A stretch of 64,000 bases of DNA from Microbacterium sp. Gd 4-13 (GTDB lineage Bacteria; Actinomycetota; Actinomycetes; Actinomycetales; Microbacteriaceae), in NCBI RefSeq assembly GCF_003095395.1, contig NZ_QEIJ01000005.1, positions 245,577 through 309,576 on the forward strand, read 5' to 3'. Positions 35,904-45,465 of the stretch are shown here, one piece after another. Numbering within the stretch: position 1 is the first letter of the stretch; every line of letters starts with the position of its first letter. The notes beneath the pieces were generated by a model. That model did not search any database and was not told where the DNA came from. It saw nothing but the letters and a program-made list of their open reading frames with translations. Position numbers and translations under genes: made by a program.

Positions 35904-36806
35904 ATGGCGCGGAGATCTGCCGGGGAGTCGGCGCTGCACCGGCACCTGCGCGTGCTCGACGCCTTCGACGCGCTCCGTCCGTTCCTGACGCTCGGCGAGC
36001 TCGCCCGCGCCGCGGGACTCCCCCTCTCCACGACGCACCGGCTCGTCGGCGAGTTGCTGCAGGAAGGGATGCTGGAGCGCATGCCCGATCGCACCTACCG
36101 CCTCGGCGTGCGGCTGTGGGAGTACGCCTCGCGCACTCCGGGGGCGCTGGGCCTCCGCGAGGTGGCGCGCCCGTGGCTGGCCGCGGCGCACGCGCGGATC
36201 CGTCAGCACCTGCAGCTGGGGGTGAGGTCGGGCACCGACGTGCTCTTCATCGAGCGCATGTCGACGAAGGACGCCGTGGTCAACGCCACGCTCATCGGCG
36301 GACGCATCCCGCTGCACGCCTCCTCGATCGGCCTGGTGCTGCTCGCCCACGCCCCCGACGCCGTGATCGAAGACACCATCGCGCAGGGGCTGCGCGCTTA
36401 CACCTCCCGCACGATCGTGACCGGGGCCGGGCTGCGCTCGACCCTCCGCCGCATCCGCGCCGACGACGTGGCGATCGCTCCCGGCCACATCCATCTCGAG
36501 TCGCGCGGAATCGCTGTGCCGGTGCGCGGGCCCGACGGCTCGGTGTACGCGGCGATGGGTGCCGTCGTGCGCAACGACGATTCGTCGGCCGCTCCCGTGG
36601 TCGAAGTGCTGCGCGTGGCCGCCGCGGGGGTCACCCGGTCACTCCGCGACGTCTATGCCGCCGACGTCGACGAGAACGCCGCGCTGCACGGACCGCGACC
36701 CGATGCGGGGGTGTCGGCCCGTTCGTGGGAGTACATCGCCGCGCTCGATGCCCGGGCACCGCGGACGGGATCCGGCGGGGCGGCGGCGGTGGGAGGCGTG
36801 CGATGA
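35904..36806 (+). CDS. IclR-family transcriptional regulator
   Basis: A 300-residue protein with the IclR winged helix at residues 12-75 (LRVLDAFDALRPFLTLGELARAAGLPLSTTHRLVGELLQEGML) and the GAF-like effector domain (FIERMSTKDAVVNATLIGGRIPLHASSIGLVLLA). IclR proteins often control aromatic acid genes such as pca and pob. Its stop overlaps the next gene as ATGA. It is a plausible local regulator of copy 2 and the liv operon. Confidence 0.9.
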   Translation: MARRSAGESALHRHLRVLDAFDALRPFLTLGELARAAGLPLSTTHRLVGELLQEGMLERMPDRTYRLGVRLWEYASRTPGALGLREVARPWLAAAHARIRQHLQLGVRSGTDVLFIERMSTKDAVVNATLIGGRIPLHASSIGLVLLAHAPDAVIEDTIAQGLRAYTSRTIVTGAGLRSTLRRIRADDVAIAPGHIHLESRGIAVPVRGPDGSVYAAMGAVVRNDDSSAAPVVEVLRVAAAGVTRSLRDVYAADVDENAALHGPRPDAGVSARSWEYIAALDARAPRTGSGGAAAVGGVR

Positions 36807-37573
36807 CACGGATCGCGGTGATCGGGCTCGGCGAGGCCGGCAGCCTCTACGCCGGGGGGTTCCGCGAAGCCGGTGCGCGGGTGCGGGGCTACGATCTCCG
36901 CCCCCGTCTGGCCGACGGCGGGCAGGTCGACCGCCTCGCCGATGCGCTCGAGGGCGCCGACGTGGTCGTGAGCCTGGTCGGTGCCGCCTCGTCGCTGGAG
37001 GTCGCCCAGGAGGCCCTTCCCCTGCTCGAGCCGTCGACGATCTTCGCCGACTTCAACACCTCGTCGCCCGATCTGAAAGACCGCATCGCCGCGATTGGAG
37101 CGGCTCACGACCTCGACGTGGTCGACGTCGCCGTGCTCGCTCCCGTCCCGCGTGAGGCGGAGCGCACGCCCCTCCTGGCCAGCGGTCGCGGAGCCGAGCG
37201 ACTGGCCGCGCTTCTGCGCCCGCTCGGGGCGCCCGTCGTCGTGCTCGACCAGCCGGCGGGCGCCGCGGCCCGCATGAAGCTGCTGCGGAGCGTCTTCACG
37301 AAGGGGCTCGCGACGCTCATGATCGAGACGCTCGGGGTGGCCCGCGCCGTCGGGGCCGAAGACTGGGTGCGCGACCAGATCGCCTCGGAGCTCGGCGACC
37401 AGGGGCCCGCACTGCTCGACCGCTTCGTCGCGGGCACGTACCAGCACGCCGAACGCCGCGAGCACGAGGTGCGCGACGTGCTGGCAGCGCTCGAGGCGAC
37501 CGGGCAGCCCTCCGACATGACCCGCGGAACGCTGGCCTGGTTCGAGCGCATCCTGTCCGAGCGTCCGGCCTGA
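36803..37573 (+). CDS. NAD(P)-binding dehydrogenase, 6-phosphogluconate dehydrogenase superfamily (DUF1932)
   Basis: A 256-residue protein. The N-terminal Rossmann fold begins VIGLGEAGSLYAGGF (6-20), and the C-terminal part (ARMKLLRSVFTKGLATLMIETL) matches the DUF1932 domain with a Lys where this superfamily keeps its catalytic Lys. It is coupled to the IclR gene by ATGA with GGGAGG upstream. Relatives reduce or oxidise small hydroxy acids. It may handle a side product of the aromatic route, but no substrate can be named. Confidence 0.75.
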   Translation: MTRIAVIGLGEAGSLYAGGFREAGARVRGYDLRPRLADGGQVDRLADALEGADVVVSLVGAASSLEVAQEALPLLEPSTIFADFNTSSPDLKDRIAAIGAAHDLDVVDVAVLAPVPREAERTPLLASGRGAERLAALLRPLGAPVVVLDQPAGAAARMKLLRSVFTKGLATLMIETLGVARAVGAEDWVRDQIASELGDQGPALLDRFVAGTYQHAERREHEVRDVLAALEATGQPSDMTRGTLAWFERILSERPA

Positions 37574-37702
37574 CGCCGCCCGGGCTGCTGACTCCCCCGG
37601 GTTCGGGGCGCCCTTTCTCCCTCCGGGGCGCGGAATCCCCCGCCCCGGGGAGTAGATCGCGCCCCGAACGTCGGTGGCGCCGTCATACGGAAGACTGTCG
37701 GC

Positions 37703-38380
37703 GTGGCCGAGCCCGACGTGAGCGAGCTGATCGCACGCCTGGAAGCGCTGAACGAGGCAGAACGGATGCTGTGGATCGGCGACGGCACGATGCGCGCGCT
37801 CAACGGCCCGGCCGCGCTGGTCCGCCAGCGGGAGATCGATGACGAGCGCGAGAGGGTCCGCGCCGAGTTGCGCGCGCGCACGACCCCGGAGATGTGGGCC
37901 GCGGCCCTCGCCGACCTCCAGGAAGACCTCCAGAGGATCGGTTTCGTACCGCGCCTGTTCGGCGTCGGGTTTCTCCTCCTCATGCTGCTCTTCGCGATCT
38001 TTTCGTGGTTTCACGGCTGGTCGCCGCTTCTCCAGGCCGCCTTCGTCGTCACTCCCGTGGTGACCCTCGTCTGCGCGTTCCGCGTCACGGCGCACGTCCG
38101 CGGAGACGTCCTGGTCGTGAGGTCGTACCTCAGAACGCAGGAGATCTCGCTGAGAGACGTGTCTTTCAGCGTGGCGCCGTACGAGGGGTTATGGAACACC
38201 TACAGGGGGGCCGAGGGTTGGCTGGGCGGGAACATCTACGTCCTCGTCGCCTGGTACGCCGACTCCTCGAGTCAGGAGGTGAAGGCGACCGTCTGTTTCC
38301 GCAGAACCGCTGAGCGCATCGCTCGACGGCTCGACGACCACGCCGACATGCTCCGCGACTTGGCGACCGGAGAGAACTGA
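37703..38380 (+). CDS. Hypothetical membrane protein
   Basis: A 225-residue protein with a GTG start. Residues 1-85 are helical and charged, likely coiled coil. Two adjacent hydrophobic helices follow (GVGFLLLMLLFAIFSWF and AAFVVTPVVTLVCAF, about 95-135). The C-terminal half has beta-rich PH-like character (VRSYLRTQEISLRDVSFSVAPYEGLW). No family is recognised. It lies alone between the dehydrogenase gene and an inverted repeat. Confidence 0.6.
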   Translation: MAEPDVSELIARLEALNEAERMLWIGDGTMRALNGPAALVRQREIDDERERVRAELRARTTPEMWAAALADLQEDLQRIGFVPRLFGVGFLLLMLLFAIFSWFHGWSPLLQAAFVVTPVVTLVCAFRVTAHVRGDVLVVRSYLRTQEISLRDVSFSVAPYEGLWNTYRGAEGWLGGNIYVLVAWYADSSSQEVKATVCFRRTAERIARRLDDHADMLRDLATGEN

Positions 38381-38409
38381 CGGCGGCCGCGCCGCATCCG
38401 GTTCGCTCC

Positions 38410-38474
38410 GGAGGAGATGTGCACTGCGGAGGTTTCCCCTCGCGAAACTCGCCTCCGGTGTGCACATCCCCTCC
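38410..38474. repeat. 65-bp imperfect inverted repeat
   Basis: GGAGGAGATGTGCAC (38410-38424) and GTGCACATCCCCTCC (38460-38474) pair over 15 bases with one mismatch. An inner CGGAGG...CCTCCG pair and GTTTC...GAAAC pair extend it into a long cruciform. It lies in the 257-base gap after the hypothetical gene and could be a REP-like element or a terminator. Confidence 0.6.
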
Positions 38475-38580
38475 CGTATGAACCGTGCTTCGAGTGCTCC
38501 GGGCGAACCAACACCTCGGGAGGACGGCGCACGTCGTTCGTGCCGGTGCGTCCCCAGCGGTCCGGTGCACGATGCCCCCC

Positions 38581-38612
38581 GTCACCGCGAAGAGAGACCT
38601 CGTCGCGGTGAC
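38581..38612 (-). terminator. Hairpin after O-demethylase copy 3
   Basis: GTCACCGCGA (38581-38590) and TCGCGGTGAC (38603-38612) form ten perfect pairs with a 12-base loop, 26 bases past the stop of the minus-strand O-demethylase gene. Confidence 0.6.
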
Positions 38613-38637
38613 GGGGAAGGCATCCGGATGCTGCGCC

Positions 38638-39996
38638 TCAGCTCTTGCGGTAGTTCTCACGCGCGAAGCGCGAGAACGGCGCGGGAGCCACGGTGGCGCG
38701 GATCTCCACCTGCCGGTGCGGCTCGACGGCGGGCTTGCGGGAGTTCGGCTCCTCGCCCCACGTCACGACGACCCGCGTACCGGGTTCGGCCGACGCCGCA
38801 TCGACGCTCGCGAGCGAGACGAACGCCTGCTCGTTGGTGATGTAGCCGCAGTCGTGCGAGATGCCGACGTCGGTGCCGTCGATGCTCACCCGGTCGACCT
38901 GGTAGACCCCGTAGCGGGCCTTCGGGAACTCGAGGTACTTCGCCGGCACGCCCTCCTCGTAGAGCGAACGCTGCGCGGCCGCGACGTCTTCGGGGTCCCA
39001 GACGAGCGTGACCTTCACCCGCTTGTCGGCGGCGGCGAAGCGCTCGAGCGCGGCGCGACCGATGAAGTCGTGGTCGAACGCGACGCTGCGGCCGTAGCCG
39101 AGTTCGTAGGGCGTGAGGTAGTAGTCCTCGATGTTGTCCGAGACGACGCTGCCCGCCAGCGACCCGGTGCGGGCGGCGGGCAGCCATGCGAGGTAGTCGG
39201 CGCTGCGCTCGCCTGTGAAGATCGCCGGAAGCGGCGACGGCACCCACGCCGACTCGAGGTTCGCCGACGAGTAGGCGCGCGACCCGACGAGAACGAGGTC
39301 GAACTCCTCCCCTGCCGCGACGATGGCCTCCCGCACGGTCGCGCCATCGGCCCACGGCCCGAACAGTTCGAACCCGGGCTGCCCGGCCATGCCGTGGCGC
39401 AGGGAACGCACCGTGACCCCCGCGATCTCGAAGGTCGCCATGCCGAAGAACTTCGTCGGCGGAACCGGTGCTCCGGTGAGCTTCTCCATGAGAGCGAGGG
39501 CGTGCGGCCCCTGCAGCTCGTAGCGGTACAGCTTCGGGTCGGCACCCGGTGCGCGCATGAGCGAGTTCGCGTCGCGCTCGAACGTCACGTCGTAGTCGCC
39601 GGTCTCACCGATGAACTGCACCCAGTCGAGCACCATGTGCCACCCGACGAGGTCGTAGACCTCTTCCTCGAGGTGGAACAGGATGGCGTCGCCGATGAGG
39701 TAGCCCTCGTGGTTCACCGCGATGAACTGCTTCGCGGCATCGACGGGGAAGTTCGCGAAGCTGTTGACGCCGGTCTCGCTCAGCAGGCGCAGCGCGTCGG
39801 GGCCCGAGATGAACAGGTCGGTCATGTGGTGCGACTGGTCGAGCAGGGCGACGCTCGTGCGCCATGCCCGTTGTTCGGAGCGCCAGTTGCTGAACTCGGG
39901 GGTCACGGGGAAGATCGTCGGTCGAGACTGCGCGTTGCGCAGCAGCTCGACGGGGCTTCCGGCCCGGGCGATGGCCTCGGCGGCGGATTCGATCAT
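38638..39996 (-). CDS. Tetrahydrofolate-dependent O-demethylase, DesA-like (copy 3)
   Basis: A 452-residue GcvT-fold O-demethylase. It shares QSHHMTDLFISGPDALRLLSETG, HEGYLIGDAILF, LRHGMAGQPGFELFGPW and ANLESAWVPSPLPAIF with the others. YIYP of LigM is TIFP here, so both N-terminal tyrosines are missing, while SRAYSS keeps the later Tyr. The ATG follows GAAGGAG. It is divergent from a LysR gene with a T-N11-A box between them. The substrate is probably a different methoxybenzoate from that of copies 1 and 4. Confidence 0.82.
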   Translation of the reverse strand: MIESAAEAIARAGSPVELLRNAQSRPTIFPVTPEFSNWRSEQRAWRTSVALLDQSHHMTDLFISGPDALRLLSETGVNSFANFPVDAAKQFIAVNHEGYLIGDAILFHLEEEVYDLVGWHMVLDWVQFIGETGDYDVTFERDANSLMRAPGADPKLYRYELQGPHALALMEKLTGAPVPPTKFFGMATFEIAGVTVRSLRHGMAGQPGFELFGPWADGATVREAIVAAGEEFDLVLVGSRAYSSANLESAWVPSPLPAIFTGERSADYLAWLPAARTGSLAGSVVSDNIEDYYLTPYELGYGRSVAFDHDFIGRAALERFAAADKRVKVTLVWDPEDVAAAQRSLYEEGVPAKYLEFPKARYGVYQVDRVSIDGTDVGISHDCGYITNEQAFVSLASVDAASAEPGTRVVVTWGEEPNSRKPAVEPHRQVEIRATVAPAPFSRFARENYRKS

Positions 39997-40069
39997 GGAG
40001 AACTCCTTCGTTCGGCGGGTGTCGCGAGAGCAATGCTAGGCAGCCCCACGCATGATGGGTGGGCGGGCG

Positions 40070-40086
40070 CATAATGAATGCTTATG
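40070..40086. promoter_or_regulatory. LysR-type box between copy 3 and its LysR gene
   Basis: CATAA (40070-40074) and TTATG (40082-40086) are perfect inverted arms around seven bases and contain the T-N11-A core (T40072, A40084). It lies 39 bases before the LysR start. Confidence 0.6.
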
Positions 40087-40124
40087 GGATCGCAAGCAGC
40101 CGTTAGCCGCGCCGGGAACGCCTG

Positions 40125-41048
40125 ATGGATCTGAACCTGGTGCGGGTGTTCCTCGCGGTGAGCGAGACGCGAAGCCTCACCGCCGCGGCCGCCCGCCTCT
40201 ACGTGACGCAGCCGGCGGTGAGCCAGGCGCTCGCCCGACTCCGCCGCGAGCTCGATGACCCGCTGTTCGTCCGCGAGGGGCGACTGATGGTTCCCACGCC
40301 TCTCGCCGAGAGCATCGCACCGGGCTTCCGCGACGCGATCGCCGCGATCGACCGCACGCTCGACGGCGTGCACGGGTTCGACCCCGCAGCATCCGATCGC
40401 ACCTTCCGCATCGCTCTGTCCGAGCTCGGCGAGATCGGCTGGCTGCCCGCCATCGTGCGGGCGGTGCGCGCGAAGGCCCCGATGATGCGGATCGAGGTCG
40501 TCCCGATGAACGTGCGGGAGCTGCCCGAGTGGCTCGGGCGGGGCACCGTCGACCTCGCCGTGACGCCCTCCCCCGTGCCGGGGCGGTTCGAGAAGGTGGT
40601 GCTCAAGTCGCAGGGCTACGGGGTCGTGATGTCGACGAAGCATCCGCTCGCCACCGGGAAGCTCGGTCTCGAGGCCTACGCCAACGCGAACCACGTCGTC
40701 GTCGCGAGCGACTCGGGAGCCTCGGCGATCGACCAGGCGCTGCACCGCGCGGGGATCGCCATCGAGCCGCGGATCGCGTCGAACCACTTCGCGGCGCTGC
40801 CGCCGCTGATCGCGGCCAGCACCGACCTCGTCGCCACGATGCCCGACACGATCGCCGAGGGGTGGGCGCAGACATGGCCGCTCGTCGTCCGCGCCCTCCC
40901 CTTCGACATGCCGGCGATCGACGTCAGCCTCTACCGGCGGTCGACGACCCAGCACACCGCGGCCCTCGACTGGCTGTTCGCGACGGTCGCCCACGCGATC
41001 CGCGGCTCATCGGGCCGCTTCCAGGTCATCCACGGCGACGCCCCCTGA
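40125..41048 (+). CDS. LysR-family transcriptional regulator
   Basis: A 307-residue LysR protein. The helix-turn-helix is at residues 3-60 (LVRVFLAVSETRSLTAAAARLYVTQPAVSQALARLRREL), followed by the two-lobed effector domain (TFRIALSELGEIGWLPAIVRAV). It is divergent from O-demethylase copy 3 and likely activates it with a methoxybenzoate or product as inducer. Family and arrangement are typical of aromatic catabolism. Confidence 0.9.
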   Translation: MDLNLVRVFLAVSETRSLTAAAARLYVTQPAVSQALARLRRELDDPLFVREGRLMVPTPLAESIAPGFRDAIAAIDRTLDGVHGFDPAASDRTFRIALSELGEIGWLPAIVRAVRAKAPMMRIEVVPMNVRELPEWLGRGTVDLAVTPSPVPGRFEKVVLKSQGYGVVMSTKHPLATGKLGLEAYANANHVVVASDSGASAIDQALHRAGIAIEPRIASNHFAALPPLIAASTDLVATMPDTIAEGWAQTWPLVVRALPFDMPAIDVSLYRRSTTQHTAALDWLFATVAHAIRGSSGRFQVIHGDAP

Positions 41049-41207
41049 GCATCCGCGCCGCCCCGCCTCGTCCCCCGCCTCGACCCCTCCATCGTCAGGA
41101 ATGTGGCGCATTCCAGCGACTGACTGCACAGATTCCTCGCGTCACTCGCAGGAATCTGGCGCCGTCGTCGCGAGCACCGTGCCCGAAGCCGCCGCCGTGA
41201 AACGAAA

Positions 41208-41243
41208 CCGCCCCCTGCCCCGCGACGACGGGACAGGGGGCGG
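41208..41243 (-). terminator. Terminator after ligM copy 4
   Basis: CCGCCCCCTG (41208-41217) and CAGGGGGCGG (41234-41243) pair perfectly, with an inner CCCG/CGGG stem, 11 bases beyond the stop of the O-demethylase gene. Confidence 0.8.
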
Positions 41244-41253
41244 GGATCGGATG

Positions 41254-42708
<1,455 letters not shown>

Positions 42709-42765
42709 TCAGCCGCCACCGTACGGCGACGATTTGCCTCTGTCCATAGTGGTTCAGGTTGCCCG

Positions 42766-42811
42766 GATTGTAAACAAAATCTTGACCATTCGTCCGGCGA
42801 TGTGGTTCGCT
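42766..42811. promoter_or_regulatory. Divergent ligM/gal promoter region with GntR-type palindrome
   Basis: TTGTAAACAA (42769-42778) is an inverted repeat of the TNGTNNACNA type. On the minus strand its TTTACA (42775-42770) can serve as -35 for ligM. On the plus strand TTGACC (42782-42787) with a weak TTCGCT (42806-42811) can serve the gal operon. The decamer GATTGT(A/C)AAC recurs at 34275 in the liv promoter region. Confidence 0.5.
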
Positions 42812-42902
42812 GAGTCCGAGTCGGCCAGCGTCGCCCCGTCCGCGGCAGCAGCGTGCCCACCGATCCGGTGGACGGACCGACCCACGACGGACAGGAGTCG
42901 AC

Positions 42903-43658
42903 ATGGCAGAGACCGCACCCGCACTTCTCGTGGTGAGCGCACACGCCGGAGACTTCGTCTGGCGCGCCGGTGGAGCCATCGCCGCCGCGACGATGCGCGG
43001 CGAGCGCGCCACCGTCGTCTGCCTCAGCTACGGCGAGCGCGGCGAATCGGCGAGCCAGTGGCTGGCCGGCAAAGACCTCGACGAGATCAAGGCCACCCGT
43101 CGCGGTGAGGCCGAGGCCGCAGCATCCGCGCTCGGCGCCGACGTCGTCTTCCTCGACCTCGGCGACTACCCGTTGCGCGAATCCCCCGAGGCCGTGGCGG
43201 CGCTCGTCGACGTCTACCGCCGAGTGCAGCCCACGGTCGTGCTCACCCACCCGCTCACCGATCCCTACAACGGCGACCACCCGGCGGCCGCCCGCATGGC
43301 GCTCGAAGCACGCGTGCTGGCGCAGGCGATCGGCGTGGCGAACTCCGACGGCACCTTCCCCACGAAGGACGACATCATCGGCGCGCCCCCGGTGTTCTTC
43401 TTCGAGCCGCATCAGCCGGAGCAGAGCGACTTCAAGCCGAACGTGCTGCTCGACATCACCGACGCGTTCCCGCTGAAGCGCGCGGCCATGGAGTGCCTCC
43501 CCGCACAGAAGCACATGTGGTCGTACTACACCGACCTCGCGATCCGCCGGGGGGTGCAGGTCAAGCGCAACGCCGGACCCAACCTCGGACTCGCGCACGA
43601 CACGATGGGAGAGGCCTACATGCGCTACTTCCCGCAGGTCACCGGGCACCTCGAATGA
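42903..43658 (+). CDS. galB: 4-oxalomesaconate hydratase, PIG-L family (GalB)
   Basis: A 251-residue PIG-L/LmbE-fold protein. The metal motif is AHAGDFVWRAGG (14-25), with later His in THPLTDPYNGDHPAAARMA. The HAxDFVWR form matches the GalB group, which hydrates 4-oxalomesaconate to 4-carboxy-4-hydroxy-2-oxoadipate, rather than deacetylases. The ATG follows AGGAG. It leads an operon with the aldolase, tautomerase and dioxygenase of the same pathway, which strongly supports the role. Confidence 0.88.
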   Translation: MAETAPALLVVSAHAGDFVWRAGGAIAAATMRGERATVVCLSYGERGESASQWLAGKDLDEIKATRRGEAEAAASALGADVVFLDLGDYPLRESPEAVAALVDVYRRVQPTVVLTHPLTDPYNGDHPAAARMALEARVLAQAIGVANSDGTFPTKDDIIGAPPVFFFEPHQPEQSDFKPNVLLDITDAFPLKRAAMECLPAQKHMWSYYTDLAIRRGVQVKRNAGPNLGLAHDTMGEAYMRYFPQVTGHLE

Positions 43659-43671
43659 GCGGAGCATCCGA

Positions 43672-44373
43672 ATGACCGGCGTCGTCGTCACCGACATCCA
43701 GAGAGCGGATGCTGCGGTGGCCGCCGCGCTCGCGGAGTTCGGCTCCGCCACCGTGCACGAGGCCATGGGGCGGATCGGCTACGCCGGCCCCCGGCTGCGG
43801 CCGATCCAGCAGGGAGCGCGCATCGCGGGGACGGCGATCACGGTCAGCGTGGCGCCGGGCGACAACCTCATGGTGCACGCGGCGATCGAGCAGGCCCGAG
43901 AGGGAGACGTGATCGTCGTGGTGCCCATCAGCGACTCGGCGTTCGGATTCATCGGCGACCTCATGGCCACGCAGATGAAGGCGCGCGGCGTGCGCGGCTA
44001 CGTCACCACGGGCGGCGTGCGCGACACCCAGGAATTGCGCGAGATGGGCTTTCCGGTCTGGACCCGGCACATCAGCGCGCAGGGCACCGTCAAAGACACC
44101 GCAGGTTCCGTGAACGTGCCCGTCATCCTCGACGACGTCGAGGTGCGCCCGGGCGACATCGTGGTCGCCGACGACGACGGCGTCACGATCGTGCCGCGGC
44201 GACGCGCCGAGGAAGCGCTCAGCGCATCGCGTGCCCGCGCGGCGAAAGAGACCGCCAACCGCGCCCGCTATCTCTCGGGCGAGATCTCGATGGACCTCAA
44301 CGGTCTGCGGCCCGTGCTCGATGACCTCGGCGTCCGGTACGTGACACAGGAGGATCACGACGGTGGTCGCTGA
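43672..44373 (+). CDS. galC: 4-hydroxy-4-methyl-2-oxoglutarate / 4-carboxy-4-hydroxy-2-oxoadipate aldolase (GalC/LigK)
   Basis: A 233-residue RraA-fold class II aldolase. The active-site stretch is GDLMATQMKARGVRGYVTTGGVRDTQEL (about 99-127), containing the conserved Arg and the Mg-binding Asp of the family. It splits 4-carboxy-4-hydroxy-2-oxoadipate into pyruvate and oxaloacetate. It follows galB by 13 bases and overlaps galD by 11. The RNase-regulator RraA is the alternative for this fold but lacks this context. Confidence 0.9.
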   Translation: MTGVVVTDIQRADAAVAAALAEFGSATVHEAMGRIGYAGPRLRPIQQGARIAGTAITVSVAPGDNLMVHAAIEQAREGDVIVVVPISDSAFGFIGDLMATQMKARGVRGYVTTGGVRDTQELREMGFPVWTRHISAQGTVKDTAGSVNVPVILDDVEVRPGDIVVADDDGVTIVPRRRAEEALSASRARAAKETANRARYLSGEISMDLNGLRPVLDDLGVRYVTQEDHDGGR

Positions 44374-45433
44374 TCCCGTGCACGACGGCATCCGCTGCAT
44401 GGTGCTCCGCGGCGGCACGTCGAAGGGCGCGTTCTTCCTCGCCGACGAGCTACCCTCCGACCCGGCGGCACGCGACGACCTGCTGCTGCGGATCATGGGC
44501 AGCCCCGACCCGGCCCAGATCGACGGGCTCGGCGGCGCGCACCCGCTCACGTCGAAGGTCGCGGTCGTCTCGCTCTCGGACGCCCCGGGTATCGACCTCG
44601 ACTACCTCTTCTTCCAGGTGTCCGTCGATGAACCCGTCGTCGGCACCGCGCAGACCTGCGGCAATCTGCTCGCCGCCGTCGGGCCTTTCGCCGTGGAACG
44701 GGGCCTGACCCGAGCGGTCGACGAGCGCACGACCCTCCGCATCCGTCTCCTCAACACCGGGGATGTCGCCACGGTCTCGTTCGCGACCCCCGAGGGCCGT
44801 GTCTCCTACGACGGCGACGTCGCGATCGACGGCGTACCGGGCACCGCCGCCGGCATCGACATCGACCTCACCGGCGGCGACAAGCCCCTGCTTCCGACGG
44901 GTTCGGTCGCGGACGAGATCGCCGGGCACCGCGTGACGCTCATCGACAACGGCATGCCGGTGGTGCTGCTGCGGGCCGACGAGTTCGGCGTCGATGGCGA
45001 CGAGTCACCGAGCGATCTCGAGGAGCGCGCGGAGCTGCGCGAGGAGGTCGAGCGCGTGCGCCTGGCCGCGGGCCCCCTCATGGGGCTCGGCGATGTCTCG
45101 CAGCAGACCGTTCCGAAGATGTTCCTGCTCTCGGCCCCGCGCGGCGACGGCGCGATCTCGACGCGCGCGTTCATTCCGTCGCGCGTGCACACGTCGATCG
45201 GGGTGCTGATGGCGGCATCCGTCGCGGCGGGCATCCGCATCCCGGGTGCGGTCGGCAACGACCTCGCCCGTATCGCCGACGACACCACCACCGCCGTCGA
45301 GCATCCCTCCGGCGCGTTCCCCGCCGCCGTGACCGTCACCCGCACCGACGACACGTGGCGCGCGTCGTCGGCGTCGGTGCGCACCGCCCGCAAGATCTTC
45401 GACGGCACGGTCTTCGCCCGACCGCGTCGCTGA
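44363..45433 (+). CDS. galD: 4-oxalomesaconate tautomerase, PrpF family (GalD)
   Basis: A 356-residue PrpF-fold isomerase. Visible are MVLRGGTSKGAFF (13-25), GLGGAHPLTSKVAVV, the catalytic Cys in GTAQTCGNLLAAVG (about 99) and the late VEHPSGAFP motif. GalD converts the keto form of 4-oxalomesaconate to the enol form used by the hydratase. The GTG start follows AGGAGG by nine bases, inside the end of galC. Context excludes the methylaconitate isomerase role of other PrpF proteins. Confidence 0.88.
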   Translation: MVADPVHDGIRCMVLRGGTSKGAFFLADELPSDPAARDDLLLRIMGSPDPAQIDGLGGAHPLTSKVAVVSLSDAPGIDLDYLFFQVSVDEPVVGTAQTCGNLLAAVGPFAVERGLTRAVDERTTLRIRLLNTGDVATVSFATPEGRVSYDGDVAIDGVPGTAAGIDIDLTGGDKPLLPTGSVADEIAGHRVTLIDNGMPVVLLRADEFGVDGDESPSDLEERAELREEVERVRLAAGPLMGLGDVSQQTVPKMFLLSAPRGDGAISTRAFIPSRVHTSIGVLMAASVAAGIRIPGAVGNDLARIADDTTTAVEHPSGAFPAAVTVTRTDDTWRASSASVRTARKIFDGTVFARPRR

Positions 45434-45465
45434 ACCCTGTTCGCCCGTCAGAGAGGACCCGCACC

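Noticed and set aside
38620..38631. GCATCCGGATGC palindrome as an operator
   Set aside because: It is two facing copies of the common GGATGC word rather than a site tied to a promoter.
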